From: Thermoleophilia bacterium
GTDB lineage: Bacteria > Actinomycetota > Thermoleophilia > BMS3ABIN01
DNA: 33,831 nt
Direction: 5' to 3'
NCBI GenBank assembly: GCA_020053595.1
Contig: JAGVMV010000019.1
Coordinates: 1 to 33,831 of the forward strand
The position numbers and the translations under genes were made by a program. The notes beneath the pieces were generated by a model. That model searched no databases, was not told the origin of the DNA, and was given only the letters and a program-made list of their open reading frames with translations. Of this stretch, positions 7,583 to 15,325 are shown in pieces; within the stretch, counting starts at the first letter, position 1, and each line of letters starts with the position of its first letter.

Positions 7583-8790
7583 CGGTCGCCGCCCTCCCCG
7601 GGACCCGCGGAAGCTTCCACTGCCTGCCTCAATACGTCCCGGATGTCAAGTCCAACGGGGCAGCCTCGGATGCAGCGTCCACAGCCGGTGCAGAGTATCT
7701 CGCCCTGGTTTTCCGGATAGTAGCTGAACTTGTGGTTGATGCGGTTACGGTAGCGATGCGCAAGGGTCGGCCGCGGATTATGCCCCGAGGTCTCCTGGGT
7801 GTAGAGATGAAACATGCAGGCATCCCAGCTGCGCAGGCGCTCGCCTTCGCGGTCGCCACGCATCTCGTCGTGAATATTGAAGCAGTGGCAGGTCGGACAG
7901 GCATAGGTGCAGTAGCCGCAGGAGATGCACTTCTCCGTCTCTGCCTGCCAGAATTCCAGATCGTCGAAAATAGCCGCCAGCTTCTGCCTGAGCCCTTCGA
8001 GGCCTTCGACCATCGCGGTTACCGCCAACACCGGCATCTCGAGACCGGACTCTTCAAACAGGGTCGGGCCGGAAGCGGCTTCGCCTGTCTCCGGATCACC
8101 GTCGCCAGGCTCCCTGGCGCTGTCATCCTTATCCCGGGAGTTAACGCCACTCTCGATAATGCTCTCGCCTTTCGGCGTGACCGCCTCGGCAAGAAAGCCG
8201 CCGTCCACGGGATAAAGTATCAGGTCAGAGCCCGCCTTTTCCGCCGTTCCGTTTTCGAAAGATGAGCAGAAACAGGCCGGGTCCGAGGTCAGGCAGGCCA
8301 GCGTGATAACCGTCAGGCCGGCGCGCCTGGCCCGGTACTGTGGGTCATTGTAGCCCTTGCCTTCAGTCTGACCGAACAGGGCGTCGAGCACATCAAGCGC
8401 CTTTGCGTCACAGGCGCGGGCGCCGAAGAGCACAACATTGCCGGCCGGTTCGGCGGCTGTGATCCTGATGCTCTCACCGGCAGTTCGTGCGCCTGCCGCG
8501 GGTTCTGCGGGTGTGCCTGCCGCGGGTTCTGCCGGCGTGCCGAAAGGGTTGCCCACGGCCGCACCACCGAAGGCGTAGCTGAAACCAAAAAGCTTCTCCG
8601 TGCGCGGCAGCACCATGTCCTTGGCTGAAATCGAGGCAAAGTGTTCCAGATCCAGGGGATCACCGCTCCGCCAGCGCTCGAACATGACAGTGCCGCCGGA
8701 ACCCCTGAGCTCCCGCGGCGCCCAGACTTCTGACCGCGAAGACAACCTCTCCAGGAGCTCGGCGATATTTTCGCCGGCGAGAAACTTCAT
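7579..8790 (-). CDS. flxB: FlxB-like 4Fe-4S dicluster electron-transfer subunit
   Basis: 403 residues, related to the beta subunits of sulfhydrogenases and AsrA. The N-terminal part has RACDAKALDVLD (about 123-134), the first recognisable family motif, and FCSSF. Near the C terminus are two [4Fe-4S] ferredoxin motifs, CISCGYCTYACP and CTGCGRCIRGCP, the first with an extra CHC. It should relay electrons between FlxA and the other subunits. Two low-complexity stretches interrupt the family pattern: an Ala/Pro direct repeat (from 8491-8538) and an acidic Gly-rich linker (about 215-245). A good AGGAAGG site precedes the ATG. It overlaps flxA and follows flxC by 37 bases. The subunit letter is assigned by analogy with flxABCD of Desulfovibrio. 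Confidence 0.82.
   Translation of the reverse strand: MKFLAGENIAELLERLSSRSEVWAPRELRGSGGTVMFERWRSGDPLDLEHFASISAKDMVLPRTEKLFGFSYAFGGAAVGNPFGTPAEPAAGTPAEPAAGARTAGESIRITAAEPAGNVVLFGARACDAKALDVLDALFGQTEGKGYNDPQYRARRAGLTVITLACLTSDPACFCSSFENGTAEKAGSDLILYPVDGGFLAEAVTPKGESIIESGVNSRDKDDSAREPGDGDPETGEAASGPTLFEESGLEMPVLAVTAMVEGLEGLRQKLAAIFDDLEFWQAETEKCISCGYCTYACPTCHCFNIHDEMRGDREGERLRSWDACMFHLYTQETSGHNPRPTLAHRYRNRINHKFSYYPENQGEILCTGCGRCIRGCPVGLDIRDVLRQAVEASAGPGEGGDR
8491..8538 (-). repeat. Two tandem 24-bp repeats inside flxB (GTPAEPAA twice)
   Basis: Units 8491-8514 and 8515-8538 are near identical (21 of 24 bases or better) and keep the frame, encoding the octapeptide GTPAEPAA twice. It lies in the N-terminal half of FlxB, away from the cluster-binding motifs, and looks like a recent slippage duplication in a flexible loop. 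Confidence 0.8.
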
Positions 8791-8827
8791 CGAATGCCTT
8801 CCTGACTGTAGCCGTTAACGGTGGCCA

Positions 8828-9844
8828 TCATTTTTCACTCCGGCTGTCGCCCTTGATGTCGAAAGTAAGCAACGGCGGCCTTGCCTCCGGGTCGGTGCCC
8901 GCCCGGTAGCCGAACAAATCCTCGATGACCTGGTTTTGCTCATTCATAAGCAGCATCAGCGGGATACCCACGGGGCAGGCGCGCTCGCATTCGCCACAAC
9001 CTGTACAGCGGCCGGCCAGATGGTTTACGCGGATCAGCTGCATCATCTCCGCCTCGCCGGCGTCAACACCGGCGCCGGTCCAATGCGGATCGGTCGTCTG
9101 CATGATACAGACATCCCGGCAAAAACACATGGGGCAGGCCTCCCGGCAGGCGTAGCAACGGATGCAGCGCGAGTACTGCTCCCTCCAGAAAAGGCGGCGT
9201 TCCGTGGGATTCATATTGGCAAACAACTCACTGAGCGGCCGCGATTCATCTTCGCCGGCGGCCGACATGGCCTCCGCCGCCGTCAACGAAGCTCCCAGGC
9301 CGGTCCCGGGCAAGATGGCTTCTACAGTGGCCGCTTCAGCTATCCCGGTTATCGGGGGACCCTGTGCCTCGAACAGCTTGTCATGAACAACCGGAACCGT
9401 ATCACGGCAGCCCAGGCATTTTTGCCTCAGGTATTCCTTCCGGTCTACTTCTCTCCCATCGATAAAAAGTGAATCGATGCGGGCGTCTACCGGTACTCCG
9501 TAGCCGTGGAGCCGCCAGATCTTCCTGACATCGATCATGCCGCCGAGGCCGTGTACGCCGATGACTTTTACCCGGTCACGATCGATCTCGCGCTCCTGAA
9601 TCAGCTGCGCCACACTCCGGGAATCGCAACCCTTGGCCACGATGCCCACGGTCTTGTCCTTGAGTCGCGGCAGGTGCACGGCCAGGTTGTGGACGCAGGT
9701 GGCATTGAACACCGCCCGCTCGGCCTCCGCGGCCGTCTGAAAACGGTCAGGCGCGGCGACGCCGCCCGCCCCGGTCGCGGTCCAGCCGAGAACAAGATCA
9801 ACTTCGCCCAGGACTCTCTGGATTATCGATACGATATCGCTCAT
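8828..9844 (-). CDS. flxC: FlxC-like iron-sulfur subunit with FrhB-type domain
   Basis: 338 residues. The N-terminal half resembles the F420-reducing hydrogenase beta family: AKGCDSRSVAQLI (about 70-82), then CLGCRDTVP (about 144-152). The C-terminal half has two ferredoxin motifs, CIRCYACREACP with a following CFCRDVC, and CTGCGECERACPVGIP. It should carry electrons between FlxA/B and the MvhD-like FlxD. The start ATG overlaps the flxD stop (ATGA). The FrhB-like signature does not prove F420 use: no F420 biosynthesis gene is in the window. Confidence 0.8.
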   Translation of the reverse strand: MSDIVSIIQRVLGEVDLVLGWTATGAGGVAAPDRFQTAAEAERAVFNATCVHNLAVHLPRLKDKTVGIVAKGCDSRSVAQLIQEREIDRDRVKVIGVHGLGGMIDVRKIWRLHGYGVPVDARIDSLFIDGREVDRKEYLRQKCLGCRDTVPVVHDKLFEAQGPPITGIAEAATVEAILPGTGLGASLTAAEAMSAAGEDESRPLSELFANMNPTERRLFWREQYSRCIRCYACREACPMCFCRDVCIMQTTDPHWTGAGVDAGEAEMMQLIRVNHLAGRCTGCGECERACPVGIPLMLLMNEQNQVIEDLFGYRAGTDPEARPPLLTFDIKGDSRSEK

Positions 9845-10332
9845 GCCGGCACCGCGTCTTCCGAGCCTGTTTGTTCATCCGGCGCTCCGACTCCGGCCTC
9901 GCAGCTGGCCTTCGCGGGCGGCGTGCCTTGTTCAGCGCCGCTCATTTTGCCCATCGCCTCGATCTTCCGAGTGAACTGCGTGACCACATCGGCCCAGCGC
10001 GCCCCTTCCGATGCGCTCACCCAGGTAAAATGAAACCGCTCCGGTTCGATGCCGAAAGCCGGCAGCATGCGAGAAAGCAGCTCCAGGCGGCGGCGGGCAT
10101 AATAATTGCCCTCGTTGTAATGGCAGTCACCGGGATGGCAGCCGCTCACCAGCACACCGTCCGCCCCCTGCTGAAAAGCCTTGAGGATCAGCAGCGGGTT
10201 CACCCGCCCGGTACAGGGCAGGCGGATGATGCGCAGTTCGCCGGGCTGCTTCATGCGTGCCGTACCCGCCATGTCGGCGCCGGCGTACGAGCACCAGTTG
10301 CAGAGAAACCCGATCAGCTTCAGCTCGGCCAC
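9841..10332 (-). CDS. flxD: FlxD / MvhD-like [2Fe-2S] hydrogenase iron-sulfur subunit
   Basis: 163 residues of the MvhD/VhuD family, the small protein that docks electron-input modules to HdrA. The five conserved cysteines are C11 and C14 (FLCNWCSYAGAD), C40 (RLPCTGR), C65 and C70 (SGCHPGDCHY). The last 30 residues are a low-complexity tail outside the family core. The start is GTG with GGGAGGAAT just upstream. It follows hdrA after a 136-base gap that holds a hairpin and possibly a promoter, and overlaps flxC by four bases. No hydrogenase large subunit is nearby, which supports the NADH-linked Flx type rather than the methanogen Mvh hydrogenase type. Confidence 0.9.
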   Translation of the reverse strand: MAELKLIGFLCNWCSYAGADMAGTARMKQPGELRIIRLPCTGRVNPLLILKAFQQGADGVLVSGCHPGDCHYNEGNYYARRRLELLSRMLPAFGIEPERFHFTWVSASEGARWADVVTQFTRKIEAMGKMSGAEQGTPPAKASCEAGVGAPDEQTGSEDAVPA

Positions 10333-10401
10333 GGATTCCTCCCTGTAGATGTACTGCGCAAAAGATTATCAATACGAAGATATCGCCCTATAAATGTGAA
10401 T

Positions 10402-10430
10402 CGCGAACGGTCATCAACACGATGATCGCG
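10402..10430 (-). other. Hairpin in the hdrA-flxD gap
   Basis: Two stacked 5-bp stems: CGCGA / TCGCG outside and TCATC / GATGA inside, with a 4-base bulge on one side and a 5-base loop. No T-run follows on the minus strand, so it is not a typical terminator. It could stabilise or mark processing of the mRNA between the hdr and flx halves. A weak promoter-like pair (TTGATG, 17 bases, TTTATA) overlaps it. Confidence 0.45.
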
Positions 10431-10468
10431 CCCCGAGCCAAAACCGCATTTATTCGATGTGTGGCGGC

Positions 10469-12427
10469 TCATCTCAACAACTCCATCGTCTCGGCGATAA
10501 GTTGATTGTCAGTGTAACCTTTTAGTGATACGACCGAAGGCGGACAGGCGACGTTGCAGACACCGCAGCCCTGGCAGAGGGTATCGATCACTTTCGCCAC
10601 CTGGCGTCCATCGCGCAGCTCCAGGGCTTCGATTGCGTTGTAGGGGCAGACATCGCGGCATTTGAAGCAGCCGATGCAGCGCAGCTGGTCGACCGCCGCG
10701 ACCATCGGACTGGTCTCGATTTCGCCCCGGGACAAGAGCCCGATAACCTTGGCGGCGGCGGCGCTGGCCTGGGCCACCGAATCGGGGATGTCCTTGGGAG
10801 CCTGGCAGGCGCCCGCCAGGAAGATGCCGCCGGTGGTCGTCTCCACCGGCCGCAGTTTGGGATGGCTCTCGGATAAAAACTCGTACTGGTCGTAGGAGAT
10901 GTTCAGCTTGCGGGCCAGCTCACCGGCGCCCCTGGCTGCCGAGAAACCTGTAGCCAGCACCACCAGGTCGGCCTCGATCTCCACCGGGCCACCGGAAAGG
11001 GTATCGGTTCCCATGACCACCAGCTGGCCATTGCTGGGATAGATCTTGCCTACCCGGCCACGCAGGTAGATGGCGCCGAACTCCTTCTGGGCCCGGCGCG
11101 TGAATTCTTCATAGCCCTTGCCAGTGGCGCGGATGTCTATATAGAAGACGTAGGACTGCGAATCCGGGATATGTTCCTTGGTCAAAATCGCCTGTTTGGC
11201 GATGTACATGCAGCCGACGCTGCAACATAAGGGCCGTCCCACCGACTCATCCCGCGAGCCCACACAGGAGACGAACACGACCTGCTTCGGCTCAGCGCCA
11301 TCCGAAGGCCGCTGCACGTGCCCAGCGGTCGGCCCCGACGCCGAAAGCATGCGCTCATACTGCAGGGAAGTGACGACGTCAGGATACTGGCCGCCACCGT
11401 AATCGGGATATGCCTCCCGCCAGTCATAAAGCTCATAACCGGTGGCGACCACGACGGCGCCGAACATTTCCGTGGTGATCTCATCTACCTGCTCATAGTC
11501 CACCGCGTCCGCCGGACAGACCTTCTTGCAGACGCCGCACTTGCCATTGATGAACTGGCGGCAATACTCCTTGCGCAGGGCGGCCACCATAGGCACTGCC
11601 TGGGGGAAGGGAATCGAGATCGCCTTGGACTGGCCGACGCCGGCGTTGAACTCGTCCGGCGCCTTGCCGGGGCACTTCTCCTGGCAGATCATGCAGCCGG
11701 TACATTTATCCTCGATGACGCAGGTTGCCTTCTTCCTGACATCAACCTCAAAGTTGCCGATGTAACCGCGCACCTGCTCGATTTCGGCGTTGACCATCAG
11801 TCTGATGTTCTCATGCTGTTTCGCCTCGACCATCCGCGGCGTCAAAATACATGAGGAGCAGTCCAGCGTTGGAAAGGTTTTATCGAGACGCGCCATGTTG
11901 CCGCCGATCGTCGGCCCCCGCTCCACCAGGGTCACCGGGAGCCCCGAGTCGGCGATGTCCAGCGCCGCCTGGATACCGGCGACGCCGCCACCGATTACCA
12001 GCACACGCCTGGTCACCGGAACAGTGGTCGAATATAGAGGCACCTGGCGCCGCACCCGGGCCACGCCCTTCTGCACCAGGTCGATCGCCTTGTCGGTGGC
12101 AATATCGATGTCTGAGTGGATCCACGAACAATGCTCGCGGATATTGACCATCTCCATCATGTAGGCGTTCATGCCGGCCTGGCCGATAGTACGCCGGAAA
12201 GTCGTCTCGTGCATCCGTGGCGAGCAGGCGGCGATCACCACCCGCGTCAGCCCCTTCTTCTGGACAGCGTCGATGATGGCGCGCTGCCCCGGGTCGGAAC
12301 AGGTGTACTGGAGAGTCTCGGCGTGCAGCACGTCGCGCATGGACAGCGCCGCCTCGGCCACCTTGTCGGTGGCCACGGTCCCGGCGATGTTGGTGCCGCA
12401 CTGGCAGACGAAGACGCCGATACGCAT
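10469..12427 (-). CDS. hdrA: Heterodisulfide reductase subunit A (HdrA), flavoprotein
   Basis: 652 residues, full length for bacterial HdrA. It is the FAD-containing, electron-bifurcating subunit. Order: N-terminal domain with VFVCQCGTNIAG (about 6-17), FAD-binding VLVIGGGVAGIQAA (142-155), the conserved LDCSSCILTPRM (189-199), a first ferredoxin motif C242-x2-C245-x2-C248-x3-C252, a cysteine group C297-x2-C300-x3-C304, a second flavoprotein region with VVVATGYELYDW and VLATGF, and two C-terminal [4Fe-4S] motifs (CIGCFKCRDVCP and CQGCGVCNVACP). Located three bases after hdrB, so clearly co-transcribed. Bifurcation is known for HdrA in methanogens; here it is inferred from family and cluster. 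Confidence 0.95.
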   Translation of the reverse strand: MRIGVFVCQCGTNIAGTVATDKVAEAALSMRDVLHAETLQYTCSDPGQRAIIDAVQKKGLTRVVIAACSPRMHETTFRRTIGQAGMNAYMMEMVNIREHCSWIHSDIDIATDKAIDLVQKGVARVRRQVPLYSTTVPVTRRVLVIGGGVAGIQAALDIADSGLPVTLVERGPTIGGNMARLDKTFPTLDCSSCILTPRMVEAKQHENIRLMVNAEIEQVRGYIGNFEVDVRKKATCVIEDKCTGCMICQEKCPGKAPDEFNAGVGQSKAISIPFPQAVPMVAALRKEYCRQFINGKCGVCKKVCPADAVDYEQVDEITTEMFGAVVVATGYELYDWREAYPDYGGGQYPDVVTSLQYERMLSASGPTAGHVQRPSDGAEPKQVVFVSCVGSRDESVGRPLCCSVGCMYIAKQAILTKEHIPDSQSYVFYIDIRATGKGYEEFTRRAQKEFGAIYLRGRVGKIYPSNGQLVVMGTDTLSGGPVEIEADLVVLATGFSAARGAGELARKLNISYDQYEFLSESHPKLRPVETTTGGIFLAGACQAPKDIPDSVAQASAAAAKVIGLLSRGEIETSPMVAAVDQLRCIGCFKCRDVCPYNAIEALELRDGRQVAKVIDTLCQGCGVCNVACPPSVVSLKGYTDNQLIAETMELLR

Positions 12428-12430
12428 GAC

Positions 12431-13459
12431 TCAGCTCCCCGCCGCCGGAATTGTCCCGATGGATGCCGGCGTGGACTGGTTTGCTTCCGGCTTGAGACTG
12501 GTGGCTGCCGCCGGACCGCCGGCGCCCTTGCCTATTTTGGCTAACAGCTTCCGCGCGCTGATTGCATGGGCGTCGATGCCGAGATCGTCGGAGCCCAGGC
12601 CCAAAGCCAGGCCCAGGACCTGCGAATAATAGAGCACCGGCATGTCCAGGGAGGTGCCGAAAGCCTTGTTGATCTGGCCCTGGCGAAGATCCAGGTTCTG
12701 ATGGCAAAGCGGGCAGGCGGTGACGATGGCATCAAAGCCCAGGCCGGCGGCCACTTCGATAACGCGGCGGCTGGCCCTGAGAACAATCTCCTTTTTGGCC
12801 AGACCCATGTAAGAACCGCAGCACTCGCTCTTGAAAGGGAAATGGTCGGACTGTGCCCCGGTCGCCCTGAGCAGGGGCTTCATGCTCACGGGATTGCGAT
12901 GGTTGTCAAAGTTCATGATCTTGGCCGGCCTGGTGAGCAGGCAGCCATAATAAGTGGCAAGATTCAGTCCCGCCAACCGGCCCTGGACGCGTTCGGCCAG
13001 CGCCTCCGGCGAGACCTCGCGGGCGAAAAGCTCGACCAGGTTCAGTATCTCGATTTCGTAACGCACCGGTTCCTCGAGCACCCGAGCGGCCTGTTCACGC
13101 AGCTCCTCGCTGCCAGTCAGTTCATGTTGGGCGTTTTTCAGGCGGTTGTAGCAACCGGCGCAGGGCGCCACCATGGCTTCATGCCCGTCACCGGCGATGT
13201 GCAGGTTGCGGGCGGGAAGCAATACGCCCAGGTTGCCGCTCCAGTGGTGCGGCGCCGGCGAGGCCCCACAGCAGTTCCAGTCACTAATCTCATCGAGCCG
13301 GATGCCTAGCGCCTCTGAAGTCAGGCGAAAGGAAGCGTCATATTCGCCCGCCGAGCCGGTGAGGGAACAGCCGGGGAAATACGAGTAAGCATTCCTGCCG
13401 GGCTCTGCGGCAGCCGGTGCGTTTATTGCCGCGCTAACTTTCCTGGAATCGTCATTCAT
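12431..13459 (-). CDS. hdrB: Heterodisulfide reductase subunit B (HdrB)
   Basis: 342 residues with two CCG domains, which in methanogen HdrB ligate two non-cubane [4Fe-4S] clusters at the disulfide-reducing site. First set: C31 (YFPGCSL), C63-C64 (CCGA) and C100-x2-C103. Second set: C173 (YYGC), C213-C214 (CCGS) and C249-x2-C252. All cysteines expected for the catalytic site are present, so a disulfide substrate is likely; bacteria lack CoM-S-S-CoB and the true substrate is unknown (DsrC or another thiol protein are options). The last 50 residues are a low-complexity extension. It overlaps the hdrC stop by one base (TGATG). Confidence 0.95.
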   Translation of the reverse strand: MNDDSRKVSAAINAPAAAEPGRNAYSYFPGCSLTGSAGEYDASFRLTSEALGIRLDEISDWNCCGASPAPHHWSGNLGVLLPARNLHIAGDGHEAMVAPCAGCYNRLKNAQHELTGSEELREQAARVLEEPVRYEIEILNLVELFAREVSPEALAERVQGRLAGLNLATYYGCLLTRPAKIMNFDNHRNPVSMKPLLRATGAQSDHFPFKSECCGSYMGLAKKEIVLRASRRVIEVAAGLGFDAIVTACPLCHQNLDLRQGQINKAFGTSLDMPVLYYSQVLGLALGLGSDDLGIDAHAISARKLLAKIGKGAGGPAAATSLKPEANQSTPASIGTIPAAGS

Positions 13460-14025
13460 CAGGACTCGTCTCCACCATTGACTTCCCGGAATATTCTATG
13501 TATCAGCCGGCGATTCCTGATGCGCGGCGGCACAATGTGGATCTTCTTCTTCCTGAGGATGAGCGGCACCAGCTCCAGGTCGTTAAATGGCTTGAAGCTG
13601 CGCAGATTGATCCAGGTAAGCAGGCGCGCCTCGTGCAGCCGCCCGTGCCGCCTGACGTTTTGGAGGAAGGCGAGACGGAAGAGCCGGATGTCTTTCTCGT
13701 CGCCCTCGATGCCCAGCTCGTCGGCGATCATCTTGGCATGCTCGATAACGTTGGCGACATCGATGTTCATCGGGCAGCGCGTCGAGCAGGTCATGCAGTC
13801 GAAGCAGAGCTGAGCCGTGCGCGAGTTCAGCACCTCGTCGACCTGGCCCAGCTGCAACAGGCGCATGATGCGGTGCGGCGGATAATCGAAGGCGAAGCTG
13901 CCGGTACAGGTGGAGGTGCAGCGTCCGCACTGATAGCAGGCTGAAACACGCTCGCCGGAGCGGCGCTCGATTTCGGCGACAACAGCGGCACCGTCAGCAA
14001 CAGTGCTGGATACACAAATAGCCAA
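13459..14025 (-). CDS. hdrC: Heterodisulfide reductase subunit C (HdrC)
   Basis: 188-residue iron-sulfur protein that links HdrA to HdrB. It binds two [4Fe-4S] clusters through C30-x2-C33-x2-C36-x3-C40 and C74-x2-C77-x2-C80-x3-C84. HdrC of this type is soluble; no membrane helix is seen. The start is TTG with GGAAGG seven bases upstream. It is the first gene of the hdr-flx operon; the leader of about 125 bases includes a run of nine G (14037-14045) just before the ribosome site. Confidence 0.95.
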   Translation of the reverse strand: MAICVSSTVADGAAVVAEIERRSGERVSACYQCGRCTSTCTGSFAFDYPPHRIMRLLQLGQVDEVLNSRTAQLCFDCMTCSTRCPMNIDVANVIEHAKMIADELGIEGDEKDIRLFRLAFLQNVRRHGRLHEARLLTWINLRSFKPFNDLELVPLILRKKKIHIVPPRIRNRRLIHRIFREVNGGDES

Positions 14026-14126
14026 GAATCTTCCTTCCCCCCCCCTGAGATTACAAAAAACCGCCTACCCCTAATTTCCTTAAAACATGTCAGTCAACTC
14101 ACGCCTTCGCAGGTATGCCGGCGAGC

Positions 14127-14165
14127 TTGTGAATTTATTAACAATATTTGTGAAAATATTAACAG
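14127..14165 (-). promoter_or_regulatory. Two tandem Rex-like operators upstream of hdrC
   Basis: Two 18-bp near-palindromes, given on the plus strand: 14127-14144 TTGTGAATTTATTAACAA and 14148-14165 TTGTGAAAATATTAACAG. Both fit the Rex pattern TTGTgAA-N4-TTaACAA, mixing the actinobacterial (GTGAA) and clostridial (GTTAA) half-sites. Their centres are 21 bp apart, two helical turns, so two dimers could bind side by side. Rex is a redox repressor released by NADH, and the operon encodes a predicted NADH-using complex. No rex gene is in the window. Confidence 0.75.
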
Positions 14166-14184
14166 CCTGATAATTGGAAGTCAA
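14156..14184 (-). promoter_or_regulatory. hdr-flx operon promoter
   Basis: Minus strand: TTGACT (14179-14184), a 17-base spacer and TAATAT (14156-14161). The -10 box lies inside the second Rex-like operator and the expected start (about 14149) lies between the two operators, the arrangement of a repressed promoter. Confidence 0.75.
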
Positions 14185-14209
14185 TAATTTCCCATATTAC
14201 AGGCTGTTA
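14160..14209 (-). terminator. Long-loop inverted repeat between acr3 and hdrC; possible acr3 terminator
   Basis: Perfect 10-bp arms TAACAGCCTG (14160-14169) and CAGGCTGTTA (14200-14209), separated by 30 bases that contain the hdr -35 box. On the minus strand the second arm is followed by ATATTTT. It begins 10 bases after the acr3 stop, so it may terminate acr3; the long loop and short T-run make that uncertain. It could also be a regulator site. Confidence 0.45.
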
Positions 14210-14218
14210 TTCCTTTGA

Positions 14219-15307
14219 TTAAAGATCGGGCGCGGACGGCGCGGGCTCAGGAAAATAGCGTCGCTGAAACCCGAGCGCCACGTTTACCAGGCCGATCATC
14301 ACCGGCACCTCCACCAGCGGACCGATGACAGCCGCGAAGGCGGCGCCGGAATTCAGGCCAAAGACCCCCACGGCTACGGCGATGGCCAATTCGAAATTAT
14401 TGCTGGCGGCGGTAAAGGCCAGGGTGGTGGTTTTGCTGTAGTCGGCGCCTATCTTCCTGCCCAGGTAGAACGAGACCAGAAACATCAGGATAAAATAGAA
14501 TCCCAGAGGTATGGCGATGCGGACTACATCCAGCGGGATCTGGACAATCAGGTTCCCTTTCAATGAGAACATGATCAGGATGGTAAAAAGCAGGGCGATC
14601 AGGGTCACCGGGCTGATCCTGGGAACAAACTCACGCTCATACCATTCTTTGCCTTTCAGTTTGACACCCACCAGCCGGGTCAGCGCTCCGCCGAAGAAAG
14701 GAATCCCCAGGAAGATGAAGACGCTTCTGGCTATCTCCAGCATCGTGACATCAACCACGATACCTTCCAGCCCGATCAGGGGCGGCAACTTTGTGATGAA
14801 GATCCAGGCATAGACGCTGTAGAAGAGGACCTGGAAAACGCTGTTGAACGCCACCAGCCCGGCGGCATACTCGGTGTCGCCATTGGCCAGTTCATTCCAG
14901 ACGATGACCATGGCAATGCAGCGAGCCAGGCCGATGAGGATAAGACCGGCCATATACTCGGGGTAATCGCGCAGAAATATGACCGCGAGCGCGAACATCA
15001 GAATCGGGCCGATGACCCAGTTCTGCACCAGGGAAAGCCCCAGCACCCGCCGGTTCCTGAAAACGTCGCCCAGATCTTCGTATCTGACCTTGGCAAAGGG
15101 CGGATACATCATCAGGATCAGGCCGATCGCTATGGGGACATTGGTGGTGCCTACAGAAAAATCATTGATGAAAGATTCCACACCGGGGATGAAGTAGCCG
15201 CTGCCGATGCCGATTGCCATGGCGGCGAAGATCCATAGGGTCAGGAAGCGGTCGAGAAATGAGAGCTTCCGGCTTATCCGGTTTCCCTTTTCCAGTTTCT
15301 TATCCAC
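14219..15307 (-). CDS. acr3: Arsenite efflux transporter ACR3
   Basis: 362-residue membrane carrier of the BART superfamily that exports arsenite. About ten hydrophobic helices are visible. The signature [19 protein letters not shown] (about 125-143) contains the conserved catalytic cysteine, and [12 protein letters not shown] is the second family motif. No arsR or arsC is nearby in this window; instead the gene follows mqnC by 18 bases and probably shares its transcript, an unusual setting for arsenic resistance. The start is GTG and no clear ribosome site is visible, so translation may be coupled to mqnC. Confidence 0.93.
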   Translation of the reverse strand: MDKKLEKGNRISRKLSFLDRFLTLWIFAAMAIGIGSGYFIPGVESFINDFSVGTTNVPIAIGLILMMYPPFAKVRYEDLGDVFRNRRVLGLSLVQNWVIGPILMFALAVIFLRDYPEYMAGLILIGLARCIAMVIVWNELANGDTEYAAGLVAFNSVFQVLFYSVYAWIFITKLPPLIGLEGIVVDVTMLEIARSVFIFLGIPFFGGALTRLVGVKLKGKEWYEREFVPRISPVTLIALLFTILIMFSLKGNLIVQIPLDVVRIAIPLGFYFILMFLVSFYLGRKIGADYSKTTTLAFTAASNNFELAIAVAVGVFGLNSGAAFAAVIGPLVEVPVMIGLVNVALGFQRRYFPEPAPSAPDL

Positions 15308-15325
15308 GGTGTTGCACGCGATTCC

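Noticed and set aside
8828-9844. FrhB-like motif taken as evidence for F420-dependent hydrogenase
   Set aside because: No hydrogenase large or small subunit or F420 genes are present; the Flx context explains the protein.
14037-14045. Run of nine C (G on the coding strand) before hdrC as a phase-variation switch
   Set aside because: It lies in the leader, not in the reading frame or promoter spacer, and one sequence cannot show length variation.
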